Positions 45,844 through 55,761 of a stretch of 64,000 nt of DNA are shown here, piece by piece. The notes under the pieces are model-generated. The model saw nothing but the letters and a program-made list of their open reading frames with translations, was not told the origin of the DNA and did not search any database. The DNA lies in assembly GCA_018141785.1 (NCBI GenBank), contig CP073341.1, positions 3,065,422 through 3,129,421 on the forward strand, read 5' to 3'. The position numbers and the translations under genes were made by a program. How positions within the stretch are numbered: position 1 is the stretch's first letter; each line of letters starts with the position of its first letter. This stretch comes from Candidatus Paraprochloron terpiosi LD05. Lineage in GTDB: Bacteria; Cyanobacteriota; Cyanobacteriia; Cyanobacteriales; Prochloraceae.

Positions 45844-46678
45844 TATACTTACTACTTGATTGATGAGCTAACCACGCTGCTGTAGCATTAATCATGAGGA
45901 GCAATATTACTAACACCAAAGCAGAACCATAGGCATTAGTATCCCCCCCAGAAATATTCATGGACAAATCAAAAATATGGATGGAAAGAGAGCGTCCCGA
46001 ATCCAGTAGAGATTGGGGCATTCGCGCCACGTAACCGCTGGTAAAAACGAGAGCAGCAGTTTCGGCGATGGCTCTCCCTATTCCCAGCACCAAACCCACC
46101 AGCAGTCCCGGTATGGCAGCGGGTAACAGGAGATGGAACAGAGTGGTGGTGCGGCTTAACCCCAAAGCAGCAGCTCCCAAACGCAACTCGTCGGGAACCC
46201 CTCGCAACCCTTCTTCCGCCGACCGAATCAAAATGGGCAGGACCATACAAGCAAGGGTGAGTCCCCCAGAGAGAATGGAAAAGCCCAAACCCAGGGTTTT
46301 GGCAAAGAAAGCATTGCCAAACAGTCCAAAGACAATGGAGGGTACCCCAGCCAAAATATCCAAACTACGCCGCACGAACCTGCCAAACCAGTTGGTGGCT
46401 GAGGTAAACTCTGCTAACAAGATAGCCGTTCCCACCCCCAAAGGTACCGACACCCCCATAGCTACAGCTAAAATTAATCCGGTGGAAACTAAAATAGGTC
46501 CAATACCCCCTGACCTACCTGCATCTTCAGGTGCAGTAGTGAGAAATTCCCAGGAAATGCCACCCACCCCATGGAAAATAATATCTCCCAAAATCCACGC
46601 AAAAGTCCCAGTCACTAAAACAGCAACTAACCAGACTAATATGGTTGATATTGGGGATTTTATAATTTCTTGTTTCAT
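45821..46678 (-). CDS. pstA: Phosphate ABC transporter permease
   Basis: About 285 aa from the ATG at 46678 (MKQEIIKSPISTI). The frame continues upstream to a TTG at 46750, but that stretch is encoded by a dispersed CTCTGCGTCTCTG repeat, so the internal start is preferred. Six hydrophobic helices and the EAA-type loop (GLRGVPDELRLGAAALGLS) that contacts PstB are visible. Paired with PstC in the inner-membrane channel for phosphate. Confidence 0.95.
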   Translation of the reverse strand: MKQEIIKSPISTILVWLVAVLVTGTFAWILGDIIFHGVGGISWEFLTTAPEDAGRSGGIGPILVSTGLILAVAMGVSVPLGVGTAILLAEFTSATNWFGRFVRRSLDILAGVPSIVFGLFGNAFFAKTLGLGFSILSGGLTLACMVLPILIRSAEEGLRGVPDELRLGAAALGLSRTTTLFHLLLPAAIPGLLVGLVLGIGRAIAETAALVFTSGYVARMPQSLLDSGRSLSIHIFDLSMNISGGDTNAYGSALVLVILLLMINATAAWLAHQSSSKYNDSYQFR

Positions 46679-46772
46679 TTGGGATTCTATAAACTCATCT
46701 TTTCTCTTACTCTGCGTACTCTGCGTCTCTGTGGTTTTATTGGTATTCAAGGCATTGGGGGGAAGGAGGGCG

Positions 46773-47687
46773 TCAAGAGTTTTTTGTAACGGGGGAGCTG
46801 GTAACTGTGATTACTTCTGCTGCTACGGCTAAAAGGACGATAATAGCCATGAGAGCTAACCCGCTGACAAAAAGAGCAGAACGGTGATTTCCTAAGGCAT
46901 AAGCCATTTCCAGAGCGATATTAGCAGTGAGAGTACGAATGGGGTCGAAGATACTGCTAGGGGTTTCGACCACATTACCGCAGACCATTAGCACTGCCAT
47001 GGTTTCCCCAATTGCTCGTCCCACCGTAAGAATGACTCCCGTAAACAGCCCTGATTTTGCTGCTGGGAATACCACATTGCAAATAGTTCCCCATTTGGAT
47101 AATCCTAAAGAAGTTGCTCCCAAAAGATATTCCTGGGGCACCTTCCCAAAACTGGCATCCGCCACCAGAGCAATAGTGGGTAAAATCATAATGGTCAGAA
47201 TGATAATGCCAGCCAGCAGACTCGCACCAGGGGGATGGAGACGATTAATGAGAGGCACTAACACCACCAGTCCCCAGAAACCATAAACCACGGAGGGTAT
47301 TCCCGCTAACAACTCAATCAGCCTGCGGTAGAGGTTTCCCATGGCAACAGGGGCGTAATATTGGCAAAAGAGCGCCGAGATAATGCCCAAGGGGGTTGCT
47401 ACTACCACGGAACCCATGGTAGCCAAGAGGGTGCCCCAAAGCATGGGGGTGAAGTTGTATAGTCCTTCTGTGGGGTTCCATGTGGGGTCGGTGAAAAAAG
47501 GTCCAATCCCCTTTACCAGCAAGAATGGTAAGCTCTCCAGGATTAAGAAGATGACAATGAGCAGGACAATGGCACCGGTGATAGCAGCCATTATCCTCAG
47601 AACCCATACCAATACCCAGTCCCAGTCAAACTGAGATGATTTATTTAGTTTGGAAGGGGATGAGATTTTGTCCTCTAACCAAGTCAT
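46773..47687 (-). CDS. pstC: Phosphate ABC transporter permease
   Basis: 304 aa, six helices after a short N-terminal tail. Signature segments: LAGIPSVVYGFWGL, the cytoplasmic loop GKVPQEYLLGATSLGLS, and VGRAIGETMAVLMVCG. It forms the channel with PstA. Its start overlaps the pstS 3' end by 47 bp, a strong sign of one transcript. Confidence 0.96.
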   Translation of the reverse strand: MTWLEDKISSPSKLNKSSQFDWDWVLVWVLRIMAAITGAIVLLIVIFLILESLPFLLVKGIGPFFTDPTWNPTEGLYNFTPMLWGTLLATMGSVVVATPLGIISALFCQYYAPVAMGNLYRRLIELLAGIPSVVYGFWGLVVLVPLINRLHPPGASLLAGIIILTIMILPTIALVADASFGKVPQEYLLGATSLGLSKWGTICNVVFPAAKSGLFTGVILTVGRAIGETMAVLMVCGNVVETPSSIFDPIRTLTANIALEMAYALGNHRSALFVSGLALMAIIVLLAVAAEVITVTSSPVTKNS

Positions 47688-48486
47688 GAACTTCCTCAGA
47701 TTGAGCGAATTGAATGAATTCCTCGGTTAATCCCTCAGGTTGGTTTTTGGTTATCACAGTCAAGGGACGAGAGAGGGGAAAGCTACCATCGCGAACCGTT
47801 TCGCTAGTCGCTTCTACTCCCCCAACGGGCAACAGTTTAATGGGTACTCCTTGGTCGATTTCGTATTCCGCAGCCCCCACGGAAACGTAGCCAATAGCAT
47901 TCTCATTTCCAGCCACTGTCTTAGTCCCTTGCTGATTATCGCCGATAACCACTTTGGCTTTGATTTGAGAATTTTTGAGCTGGAAATACTTGAGAAACAA
48001 CTCCAAAGTAGAACGTCCTTCTGCTTTATTAACTACTGTAATGGGTGCATCTTTACCCCCTACTTCTTTCCAGTTATCAATCTCCCCCTGATAAATTGCC
48101 ACTACTTGTTCGTCGTTAATTTCTTTGACTGGATTACTGCTATGGACGATTATACCGATACCATCTTTAGCAATGACAAACCCGTACAGTTTTCCCTTTT
48201 CCTCTTCTTTCAAAGCGCGAGAGACCATCCCAATATCGGCGACTGCGCTCTCCACATCGGCAATTCCCCGAGAAGAACCTCCGGTTTGCACATCAATCCG
48301 CACCTCTGAATTCTCAGCTTCAAAGCGTTTGGCAATTTCCCCCACCAGGGGAGCCACGGTGCTAGAACCAGTTATGGTTAATTTTTGTATTGTTGGTGTA
48401 TTTTGTCCAGATTGGCCGCAAGATTGCAGTCCTATCATAGTTGACGTAATAAATAATTTAGTTAAGTTATTACTATTTATAATCAT
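47641..48486 (-). CDS. pstS: Phosphate-binding periplasmic lipoprotein
   Basis: 281 aa. A hydrophobic leader ends in LQSC, a likely lipobox, so it is probably membrane-anchored. LTITGSSTVAPLVGEIAKRFE and TGGSSRGIADVESAVADIG are phosphate-contact loops, with EGRSTLELFLKYF and GNENAIGYVSVG in the second lobe. It captures phosphate and hands it to PstCA. First gene of the operon. A TATAAT-like -10 lies upstream (near 48530). I could not find a confident Pho box (repeated TTAA-type motif). Confidence 0.95.
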   Translation of the reverse strand: MIINSNNLTKLFITSTMIGLQSCGQSGQNTPTIQKLTITGSSTVAPLVGEIAKRFEAENSEVRIDVQTGGSSRGIADVESAVADIGMVSRALKEEEKGKLYGFVIAKDGIGIIVHSSNPVKEINDEQVVAIYQGEIDNWKEVGGKDAPITVVNKAEGRSTLELFLKYFQLKNSQIKAKVVIGDNQQGTKTVAGNENAIGYVSVGAAEYEIDQGVPIKLLPVGGVEATSETVRDGSFPLSRPLTVITKNQPEGLTEEFIQFAQSEEVHDLVRGQNLIPFQTK

Positions 48487-48636
48487 CGGCTAACGCAAAA
48501 TTAGGGTATCTTGATCCTGATTATTATACTACTTCTCGCTGCATTTGACCAGGTAATTTTCCTTTTAATTATTAATACCTATATATCTGTTGTAGGTTAA
48601 AAGCGCCACCAGGGCGGGCAATTGCCCACCTAAAAC

Positions 48637-49161
48637 TTAGGATTCGATAGCGAGAAGTTCCACATCGAAGATGAGGGTAGCGTTGGGAGGAATAACGTTT
48701 CCAGCACCTTGAGCACCGTAACCCAATTCTGGAGGAATAATGAGAGTGCGACGTCCACCCACATTCATTGTTCCCACCCCTTCATTCCAGCCTTGAATCA
48801 CTTGTCCCACGCCAATTTTAAAAGAGAAAGGGCTATTGCGATCGCGAGAACTATCGAATTTGCTGCCATTTTCTAGAGTTCCCGTATAGTGAACAGTCAC
48901 CTTTTGTCCCTTGGATGGAGTCGCCCCATCCCCTTTCTGGACATCAATATATTTCAATCCCGAAGGGGTAGTGACGGCGTTTTCCAGATCCATTTCTGTT
49001 TTCTCCTCAATAGCAGGTTGATTAGTGGTAGTTTCGATGGTTGGGGGAGTTTGATTTTGACTCAATTCCCCTTGTTGGGCGTTGGTAGTTTTGAGGGAAG
49101 AGACTACTAAAACCAAAGCGCAAGCGACAATTACCCCAAAACTGATGAAAATCTCTCTCAT
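48637..49161 (-). CDS. FKBP-type peptidyl-prolyl cis-trans isomerase, exported
   Basis: 174 aa from the ATG at 49161 ([14 protein letters not shown]). The frame is open for ~75 codons upstream, but those are translated repeat DNA. A signal peptide or membrane anchor covers residues 1-28. After a Gln/Thr-rich linker comes a full FKBP domain: [50 protein letters not shown] and the C-terminal [22 protein letters not shown]. It speeds proline isomerisation of exported proteins. Single gene. Confidence 0.93.
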   Translation of the reverse strand: MREIFISFGVIVACALVLVVSSLKTTNAQQGELSQNQTPPTIETTTNQPAIEEKTEMDLENAVTTPSGLKYIDVQKGDGATPSKGQKVTVHYTGTLENGSKFDSSRDRNSPFSFKIGVGQVIQGWNEGVGTMNVGGRRTLIIPPELGYGAQGAGNVIPPNATLIFDVELLAIES

Positions 49162-49189
49162 AATACCTCTCAATTGGTCAATTTTTGAT

Positions 49190-49318
49190 TGCGAAGCTTT
49201 GCGTAAGCAACCGCCCTTGGCGTCCCGCTTGCGTCCCACAGATGAACGCTGATAAACGCGGATGAATATAGATATCCTCCTCATCTGCGTTAATCTGCGT
49301 GTATCTGCGGTTACAATT
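49190..49318. repeat. Dispersed repeat block upstream of FKBP gene
   Basis: Contains AGCTTTGCGTAAGCAACCGC (49195-49214), identical to the element inserted in the reverse-transcriptase fragment at 54708-54727. A second unit, AGATGAACGCTGATAAACGC, forms an imperfect inverted repeat with CTGCGTTAATCTGCGTG and TATCTGCGGTT. Both are widespread repeat types in cyanobacterial intergenic DNA. Confidence 0.7.
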
Positions 49319-49642
49319 TTAACGCCAGAGCTTATTTTCCAAATCCCGTACTTGGCGTTCGAGGCGATCGATGCGCCCGCGCAATTCATCCACTTCCGAT
49401 TGACGGGGAACCCCCAAATCTTGTAACATATTTCGCAGTTGGCGTTCCATCTGGTCGCTCATATTGTCTTGTTCCGACTTGATATGATCCATCAGATCGT
49501 CTACCATACCCTTAGCTTGATCGGGATTTATTTTTCCTTCTTTGACTAATTCTTCGCTCACTTCCCGAACTTTGTCAGCCACCAAGGAGGTGGTACCAAC
49601 CCCAAACATTAAGAGTTGCTTAACCCAGTCATTATTATCCAT
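49319..49642 (-). CDS. Phasin-like/coiled-coil protein
   Basis: 107 aa. The N-terminus [20 protein letters not shown] is amphipathic, and the rest is a charged helix with heptads ([35 protein letters not shown]). It resembles small cyanobacterial proteins annotated as phasin-family, which coat polyhydroxyalkanoate granules, but no PHA genes are near. Could equally be another membrane-associated coiled-coil protein. ATG at 49642 is preceded by GGAAGACAAG. Confidence 0.75.
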   Translation of the reverse strand: MDNNDWVKQLLMFGVGTTSLVADKVREVSEELVKEGKINPDQAKGMVDDLMDHIKSEQDNMSDQMERQLRNMLQDLGVPRQSEVDELRGRIDRLERQVRDLENKLWR

Positions 49643-49931
49643 CTTGTCTTCCTCTCCATTTTGTTACACAGCGGTACTTTTCAGCAGCCCAGACAGTTAT
49701 CCTGCCCAGTTCAGCCCTCCACCCTTATGATATAAGGAGAGTAAAATAAGAGGATTTACCCCTTTTGTGGATTCTATCCCTTACTATATCAGAAACAATG
49801 GGAGCGAAATTGGCGGCTCAACAGGATGATGGCTGGGGAGCTGGGGAGAGGTTCTCGTACACTGCCCCCAATCTCTCAATCACCCAATCACCCAATCACC
49901 CTATCCTCTATTCTGACTATAAGCACGAACT
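49643..49931. other. Intergenic region with tandem octamers
   Basis: No gene. It contains GGGGAGCTGGGGAGAGG and about three copies of CAATCACC/CCAATCAC (49877-49903), a short tandem repeat of the STRR type. This is not a CRISPR; there are no spacers. Confidence 0.65.
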
Positions 49932-50261
49932 ATGGGTCTGAAGATTATTGAGAATTTTGATGCTGGTTTTACTTTGGCTCCCGATGCTAAAATGACTCTG
50001 TTTGAGTTGTTGACTACTGGTAAGTTTATCGCCCAAATTAGCGCCCAAGCAGGGGTTCGGAAGGTAGAATTTACGGAGTTGCTGTTTCAACCTGTTCCCT
50101 ATAGCAAAAAAACTCCTAAAGGAATGCCTGGTGAGTTTGAAGCCTATTATAACTCAGATGAGCACATCATTATTAATGTGCCCCCTAATTTTATGTTTCA
50201 GGCAAAAATTTTCAAACCCAGCCGTCTTTGTGCTATTTACCGCAAGGTTCAAGAGAATTAA
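49932..50261 (+). CDS. Hypothetical protein upstream of GIY-YIG gene
   Basis: 109 aa, ATG at 49932. Mixed alpha/beta with FTLAPDAKMTLFELLTTG near the start and HIIINVPPNFMFQAKIF near the end. I do not recognise the family. Its TAA overlaps the ATG of the next gene (TAATG), so the two are coupled and probably work together. Confidence 0.75.
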   Translation: MGLKIIENFDAGFTLAPDAKMTLFELLTTGKFIAQISAQAGVRKVEFTELLFQPVPYSKKTPKGMPGEFEAYYNSDEHIIINVPPNFMFQAKIFKPSRLCAIYRKVQEN

Positions 50262-50803
50262 TGATGAATACTCAAACTGAAGTGACCACACTGGATAGTT
50301 TAGATTATATACCATTCCTGGATGATTTGGGAACTATTTCTGAAGATTGGCAGAAAAAAATAGGGGTTTATGCTATTTTTGACCGGGAGAAGGTGCTACA
50401 ATTTGTGGGGTATTCTCGGGATGTTTATCTCAGTCTGAAGCAGCATTTAGTTCGTCTACCCCAAAAATGCTATTGGCTCAAGGTTAAAGTTATTAGTCGT
50501 CCCAGTCGTACTCTTTTAGAAGAGATACGGGGGGCTTGGATAACAGAAAATCAGACTATTCCTACGGGAAATGACCAAGATAAAGCACTATGGACTGACC
50601 TTATTGATGCTAAACTAAAGATGACTTCCTTGGAAAAGCAGGAGTATGAACAAGGTGAGGATTTAGCTCGCATTAAACTCTTGAAAAAGGTAGCCCGTCG
50701 GGTAGAAGAGGAGATTAAAGCACAATTAACAAGTCGGGGGGTGCAAATGGATATCCGTTTTAATCCCAAAATTAAAGAAAAGGGTTTGCTGGACTTGAAG
50801 TAG
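50261..50803 (+). CDS. GIY-YIG-type nuclease family protein
   Basis: 180 aa from the ATG at 50261, overlapping the previous stop. The first half carries a GIY-YIG-like core: KKIGVYAIFDREKVLQFVGY, with the VGYSRD arginine and later RTLLEEIRGAWI, where the metal-binding Glu is expected. It is a plant/cyanobacterial variant in which the second motif is altered (FVGYS instead of YIG). The C-terminal half is a charged helix (KLLKKVARRVEEEIKAQL). The cellular role is unknown. Confidence 0.8.
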   Translation: MMNTQTEVTTLDSLDYIPFLDDLGTISEDWQKKIGVYAIFDREKVLQFVGYSRDVYLSLKQHLVRLPQKCYWLKVKVISRPSRTLLEEIRGAWITENQTIPTGNDQDKALWTDLIDAKLKMTSLEKQEYEQGEDLARIKLLKKVARRVEEEIKAQLTSRGVQMDIRFNPKIKEKGLLDLK

Positions 50804-50859
50804 CCCACCCTACGAACTTCCTCTCTTATCTTTCTCTGTGTCCTCTGTGCCTCTGTGGT

Positions 50860-52135
50860 TTAATCCTCTGGTTCGTCTTCTGGTTCGTCTTGAGCACTCA
50901 TAGCATATTCCTTGGCTTTTTTAGCGAAGGGAAAAGGAAAGGGAAGGGAAACATCGCCGGAAAAATAAGGCCACCTTTTTCTGAGACTGTGAACGAAGCA
51001 AGCTAGTTTTTTAGCCTCAATTTTAGGGTTATGGAGGATAGCTATTTCTAATATGGGAGCACTCTCTGCTTCGTCCCTACCATTTTCCAGTCGTAACTTG
51101 GGGAGTATTAATGCATATTTCTCCGTATCTAAACCTTCCCTCTTGCTCAAGAAAATTTCCTGTTTCTCCTTGTCGCAAATATTATTCCAACAGAAAACTC
51201 CAGTAGCTCTCCCTGTACGAATTTTAAATTTTTCACTTGGTACTATATTAACAGGTATTTCCCCATTGGTCTTATCTCGAACCCGCACCAACCAGAGACA
51301 TTCTCTTTCCGATTTTATCATGTTTAGCTTCATATGAGGCGATAAATCGGTAGGTACATTGTGATTTTTTAACCATGGTAATAATTTCCGAGCGTTTTGT
51401 GCTGCTACCATGAATAATACACGAGATTTCTCTTCTTTTTCAATGGGTGTGTACAAGCAATCCCGTAAACATTTTGTCACAAATTCATTGCACGCCCTTT
51501 CTTCCCTTTGTTTCTCCGTTGAGTCTGTTTGTTCATCTCCTTCGGGAGCAATTTCATCCGCAACTGAATCCGGATCCCATTTTTCATTAAGGAGGTTTTG
51601 CAGTGCTTTTGGATAAGATAGCCAAGTAATTTCGTCTTTACACAAAGAAGAGAGGGCTACTTCCACTTTAGCAGTTATTGGGTTAACTCGCACCATCAAA
51701 ACTACAGTCAAAGATTGATTGTTACCAGTTGTTTTCCTGATTCGACGTATCACATAAAAGCAGATTAGCCATATATGGGGATCTATATCATCTATTTCCT
51801 TCTTAATTAAAGGCTTGGGTTAAATTTTGAATTGTCGGAATAAGTTCAGTATAGCTCGTTGAACCAGATGAGGATCACTATCTTTCTTTCTTCCACCTTC
51901 CAAACCATGGAGATGTTGATTGGCATAACCTGCTTGCATTAAGCCAATGCGCAATGCTAACTTAGGATCCTGTTGTGGTTTAAAAGTGCTTTTAGGTGGA
52001 ATTTATACTAATGCACCACTCAGTTTATCCTTATCAACTTTCGGGACAAATTCGCGAATCATTTGAACCCGCTCGTTTATCGCTTCACGAGTAAACCTCC
52101 ACAGGATCTGGTCTAGGCCAGTAACCAATTCCCTG
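50860..52135 (-). pseudogene. pPIWI-RE protein, C-terminal half (PIWI/RNase H part), two in-frame stops
   Basis: One minus-strand frame runs from ~52135 to 50860. It is broken only by TAA at 52005-52003 and 51822-51820. The longest intact part (51753 to 50860, 297 aa) ends PILEIAILHNPKIEAKKL, SLPFPFPFAKKAKEYAM, the layout of the RNase H-like domain of pPIWI-RE proteins. It contains VAAQNARKLLPWL and LWLVRVRDKTNGEIP, with the R and E that name the family. Upstream, DPKLALRIGLMQAGYANQHL is the usual PIWI segment, and ALV-stop-IPPK marks a Glu-to-stop change. pPIWI-RE are Argonaute-related proteins of bacterial defence islands. The N-terminal half is lost to an intron remnant and other DNA. Confidence 0.75.
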
Positions 52136-52205
52136 GGGAGCCGTGTGAGCGTAGATACGGCACGGTTCTAAGGGTGGGGGTAACTGGCTTGAACACCAGT
52201 TCCTC
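52136..52205 (+). mobile_element. Group II intron 3' end remnant (domains V-VI)
   Basis: GAGCCGTG, then a short stem-loop and CACGGTTC, form a domain V-like hairpin (52138-52170). A GGGTGGGGGTAACTGGC domain VI-like stem follows, ending near CTCTAAT, resembling the 3' end of the intron at 12.5 kb. It lies in the opposite orientation to the pPIWI-RE frame that it interrupts. Only the 3' end is recognisable. Confidence 0.55.
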
Positions 52206-52406
52206 TAATCCAACAACTAAAATAAAATTGATAGTAAATTAGGATGATTTAGAGTGGCGCTGCCGGAGCCTGCTAATGTATAAGTCAATTTATATCGAAT
52301 AAGTGGTAAACTAAAGAAATTAATTAACTTATAGTATAATCACAGGAAACTGAAAAAATGTTTTTTTTAAAAATTAACCTGTTTTAGTTGTTGTTTTTAT
52401 TATATA

Positions 52407-52664
52407 GTCAAAAATGGAACTATCCATAATGGCAAACCCAAACATAAGTGTAAGAAATGTGATCGTCAATTCGTAGTTAATCCCCAGAAAAAATATATCG
52501 ATGGCCAGACTATAGATATAATTAAAAAGCTTTTATTAGAAAAAATTAGCTTAGCGGGAATCGCACGGGGGACTGGAGTTTCGGAAAAATGGCTACAAGA
52601 TTATGTCAACACTAAGTTTGATTTGACTCCCCAAGAGATTAAAGTAACTGAAAAAAGTTTCTGA
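52407..52664 (+). mobile_element. IS1-family transposase fragment
   Basis: 86 codons, no start. It reads VKNGTIHNGKPKHKCKKCDR with the CxxC of the InsA zinc-binding domain, then ISLAGIARGTGVSEKWLQDY, a helix-turn-helix matched by cyanobacterial IS1-family transposases. It stops at a TGA at 52662-52664, before the DDE catalytic part. It is a relic inserted between the pPIWI-RE and helicase remnants. Confidence 0.75.
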
Positions 52665-52827
52665 CCCCCGCCTTAACCGCTCTTCTGAAACCTGTCAGCG
52701 CCTCCTTTGGTAGGACCATTCTAAAGCTGCTTTTTTCCTTCTATAGATGATTGTAGTTCTTCCATTATACCCACCAAAAGTGAAGTGGTTACTGTATCTT
52801 TTTTTTTTAGTAGACTCAAGGTAGGAG

Positions 52828-54521
52828 TTAGGGGCAAAACTGAGGTCCAAAAAACAAACCAAACAGGGAACCCCACATACTCACCAATTCAGTCCAACAA
52901 AGTACGGAACGTTCCTCTGGGGATAACTGACGAAAGGAGCCAACCCGACAGTTTAGTTTCCTCATTTTGTTCACTGCTTCATTATAAAACCTTTCTTTTG
53001 CTTCTGTCAAGCTTAAATTATTATCCATTTTATGGATATATTGTAAAATCCATTGGTTCAGTTGTTGTACCGTACTTTCCCAAGTACCAGGAACAGGCAT
53101 GGGGCGACAGAGAAACAGGGCGGCTCCAAAGGCGGCTTTGTTGTTATTATTGAGAATATTGTGACCCCGCTCTAAAGTCATTAAAGGAGCAACTACCATT
53201 TTATAGGGAAGATTTTTCAGATTCCTAATGTCTCTTCTTTCTTCTCTTCATTATCCCGAATTAAACGAGCAACAAACTTCCTATTACTATAGTGCTCTTT
53301 CAACCGAGAATATACCCACTCTGCTTCATCGTAACTATTGGTAATGAGTAGAAGGCGTTGGCGATCGCCCCATATTTACCCCTTTTCCTTTTCCTTCTCT
53401 TGTATTTTCTTAAAGATACCATCCAAAAAAGAGGGAACCCGCCCCGAATTATTGCAAATAGCTGCAATCATTTCATCATTAGCTATTTTCCGCTTGTCAT
53501 ATGGTAGCCCCAACACTGTAATATAATTGTGCTGAGAATTCATTTGAGGAGTAAAGCGAAAATCACTGTCCTGAATGCCTCCATCCATGGTTTTTTCAGG
53601 TTTTAACAAAACCGTGGGTTTTGTGCTAATATGATAAGCAGGATTACCCGTACCATAGCTAGTACCGAAAATGAGCACTGTATGTAGTCCATCTCTACCG
53701 TCAGCAGCAAACAGCTGGAGGAAATTGAGCAGTAAATATCTCCCTATTCCCAGATAGCGGAAATACTCCAGCTTCCCACTTTTTTTACTGTATTTAAAGC
53801 CCAAAATATTCCCCACAGGAGAGTCGGAACGGGGAGATAGTCTCTTGGAGGACGATTTACCAGAGATGGGTTTAAGTCCTGGAGGTCAATTTACCCTACA
53901 CCCCGAATGATATTCAGATAGTCCACCAGAAAACCTAGCTTATCATTCAAGACAGTAATCAAAATGGCAAAGTGATTGCGAACCAAAAGTTTCTCTAATT
54001 TTTCCTCCTTAGGAAGAGAGATCTGCTTATCTTTCAACCACTGCTCCCACCAAAGCTTGATTGCTTTTTGTCGTTGCTCTGAAGTACTTTCATTATCCAT
54101 TACAGTCAAAGCTATTTGTGCTAATTCTCCTCCAACCTTATTATTAAAAGGTTTCCTGGGTTTCCAAAAATTCTTGGCGGAGTTTTCGTTCCTCTTCATC
54201 AGCACCTTCTTCTACAGCTACCAGCGCTTGAAACAGTTCTCCCACCATGCGACTGAAAAGAGAACGCCCAGTAAAAGTGTACTCTCCCAACCAAATATAA
54301 ACCCGTTCGTCGTAGAGTAATAAAGAAGCAATGCTGTTGATAGCTTTTTGAGCGTCGTATTGAGCGTTGCACCAATTTCGATACAGATCCTTACTCATAC
54401 TGGAACGATTACTATTGTAAATGGAACCATGACTCCTTCCCAATTGATTTAACAAGCAGTTGGGAGAATCATCCAACAGTGTTTCCTCAAAAGCAAAATC
54501 GTCGTCTAACTGCACCTGCAC
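52828..54521 (-). pseudogene. DinG-like helicase of a pPIWI-RE system, fragmented
   Basis: Four pieces follow one another on the minus strand in changing frames. 54521-54144: DDDFAFEETLLDDSPNC, YRNWCNAQYDAQKAINSIA. 54205-53891: GGELAQIALTVMDNE and a helical end. 53816-53376: TVLIFGTSYGTGNPAYHIST, the strand-loop typical of the helicase that accompanies pPIWI-RE. From ~53375 to 52828: RLLLITNSYDEAEWV, then LERGHNILNNNNKAAFGAAL and RPMPVP, the C-terminal helicase motifs; the frame then breaks in a 12-base homopolymer. The gene is beyond repair by one or two corrections. Walker motifs are not preserved in what remains. Confidence 0.7.
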
Positions 54522-54528
54522 CCATTTG

Positions 54529-54921
54529 TCATTCTTTTTTTGTTTTGCTGTCGCCTAAGAACCTATTGAAGCACTGTTGTATGGCATCATGACAGCTGCG
54601 ACTGGGTCTGAACCCATAGGAGTTGGCCTCAAACTGGGCTTCCCATTGGGGTTCCAGTGCATTTTTGACTATTGCCTGAGGGACTCTATCCCGGACGGGA
54701 CACTTACGCGGTTGCTTACGCAAAGCTCTCGCAAAGCTACGCAATGGGATTCCGAGGGGACGTTTCTTACCGTTGGCCTTGGAGATGTATACCCTTCGGG
54801 CGGGTTTTGCTTTCGGCATTACCCATAAGGAGGCAAGTTTTACGCGCTGCTGGGATGTTTCTATAATCTCCTTAGGTAAAACAAAAACCAGGTACCATGC
54901 ATGGTACCTGGTAACTATCAT
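54529..54921 (-). pseudogene. Group II intron reverse transcriptase fragment with 48-bp in-frame insert
   Basis: About 130 codons. [39 protein letters not shown] and [15 protein letters not shown] are reverse-transcriptase blocks 1-2. The rest of the enzyme, including YADD, is missing, and the frame ends 8 bp before the helicase remnant. Between GIP and VRDRV lie 48 extra bases (54698-54745), encoding [16 protein letters not shown]. They include AGCTTTGCGTAAGCAACCGC, shared with 49195-49214. The insert keeps the frame. Confidence 0.82.
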
Positions 54922-54942
54922 GGCTTGGTACTGTGATGGTAC

Positions 54943-55761
54943 CTAGTCAGTAATTGGAGCTAACTTGATATTTTTGGCTAACCCCAGCAATTGCAAAAAT
55001 CGAATTGTCATCCAAGTAATATCGATTTCCCACCATTGCAAGCCGTGACGGGCAGAATATTGGAAAGCATGGTGATTATTGTGCCAACCTTCCCCATAGG
55101 TTACTAAAGCAACCCACCAGCAGTTTCTGGAGTTATCCTTAGACTCGTGACTTTGATAGCCAAATTTATGAGTTGCACTGTTTACGAACCAAGTACAGTG
55201 GAATACTACCACCAGTCGGACAAAAATGCCCCAAATGACAAAAGACCATCCTCCTAAGAAATAGAGAGATAAACCTAAAACTACCTGAATAGGGACGAGA
55301 TACTTTTGGCAAAACTGATAGAATGGATCATTGACAATATCTTGGGTATAGCGGGGAATTTCCTGATTAGCTGGAATGTGGTAAAGCATCCAGCCTAGGT
55401 GACTCCACCAAAAGCCTTCATTAGAATCGTGAGGGTCGGGATGGGTATCGGAATACTTATGATGTATCCGGTGCAAGCCGATCCAGTCAATCGGTCCTCC
55501 TTGACAGGCGAGAGTCCCGCAGAAAACGAGAACATATTCCAACCATTTGGGAACTTCAAAACTGCGATGAGTTACTAAGCGATGAAATCCCAAGGTAATG
55601 CCGATTCCCGCAGTGAGCCAATGGAGGAAGAGGGCAACCCCCACTGCTTTCCAGCTAAAGTTACTGGGCAATAAGGCTAATAAGGCCAAAATGTGGATCG
55701 TGGCCATGTAAACGATGACACTCCAAGCAGGAGCTAGTTTATTCGATGTAGCAACAGTCAT
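54943..55761 (-). CDS. desC: Acyl-lipid/acyl-CoA delta-9 desaturase
   Basis: 272 aa. Membrane-bound di-iron desaturase that makes the first double bond in fatty acids bound to membrane lipids. The three histidine boxes are present: HRLVTHR, HRIHHKYSD and HNNHH. Two pairs of hydrophobic helices surround them. Cyanobacterial DesC length is ~270-280. ATG at 55761; it is divergent from the next gene. Cold induction is usual for the family. Confidence 0.95.
   Translation of the reverse strand: MTVATSNKLAPAWSVIVYMATIHILALLALLPSNFSWKAVGVALFLHWLTAGIGITLGFHRLVTHRSFEVPKWLEYVLVFCGTLACQGGPIDWIGLHRIHHKYSDTHPDPHDSNEGFWWSHLGWMLYHIPANQEIPRYTQDIVNDPFYQFCQKYLVPIQVVLGLSLYFLGGWSFVIWGIFVRLVVVFHCTWFVNSATHKFGYQSHESKDNSRNCWWVALVTYGEGWHNNHHAFQYSARHGLQWWEIDITWMTIRFLQLLGLAKNIKLAPITD

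Noticed and set aside
46068..48309. Plus-strand ORFs of up to 254 codons
   Set aside because: Antisense to pstA, pstC and pstS, whose protein motifs are unmistakable.
48900..49389. Longer FKBP start at 49389
   Set aside because: The extra ~75 residues are translated dispersed repeats; a proper signal peptide begins at 49161.
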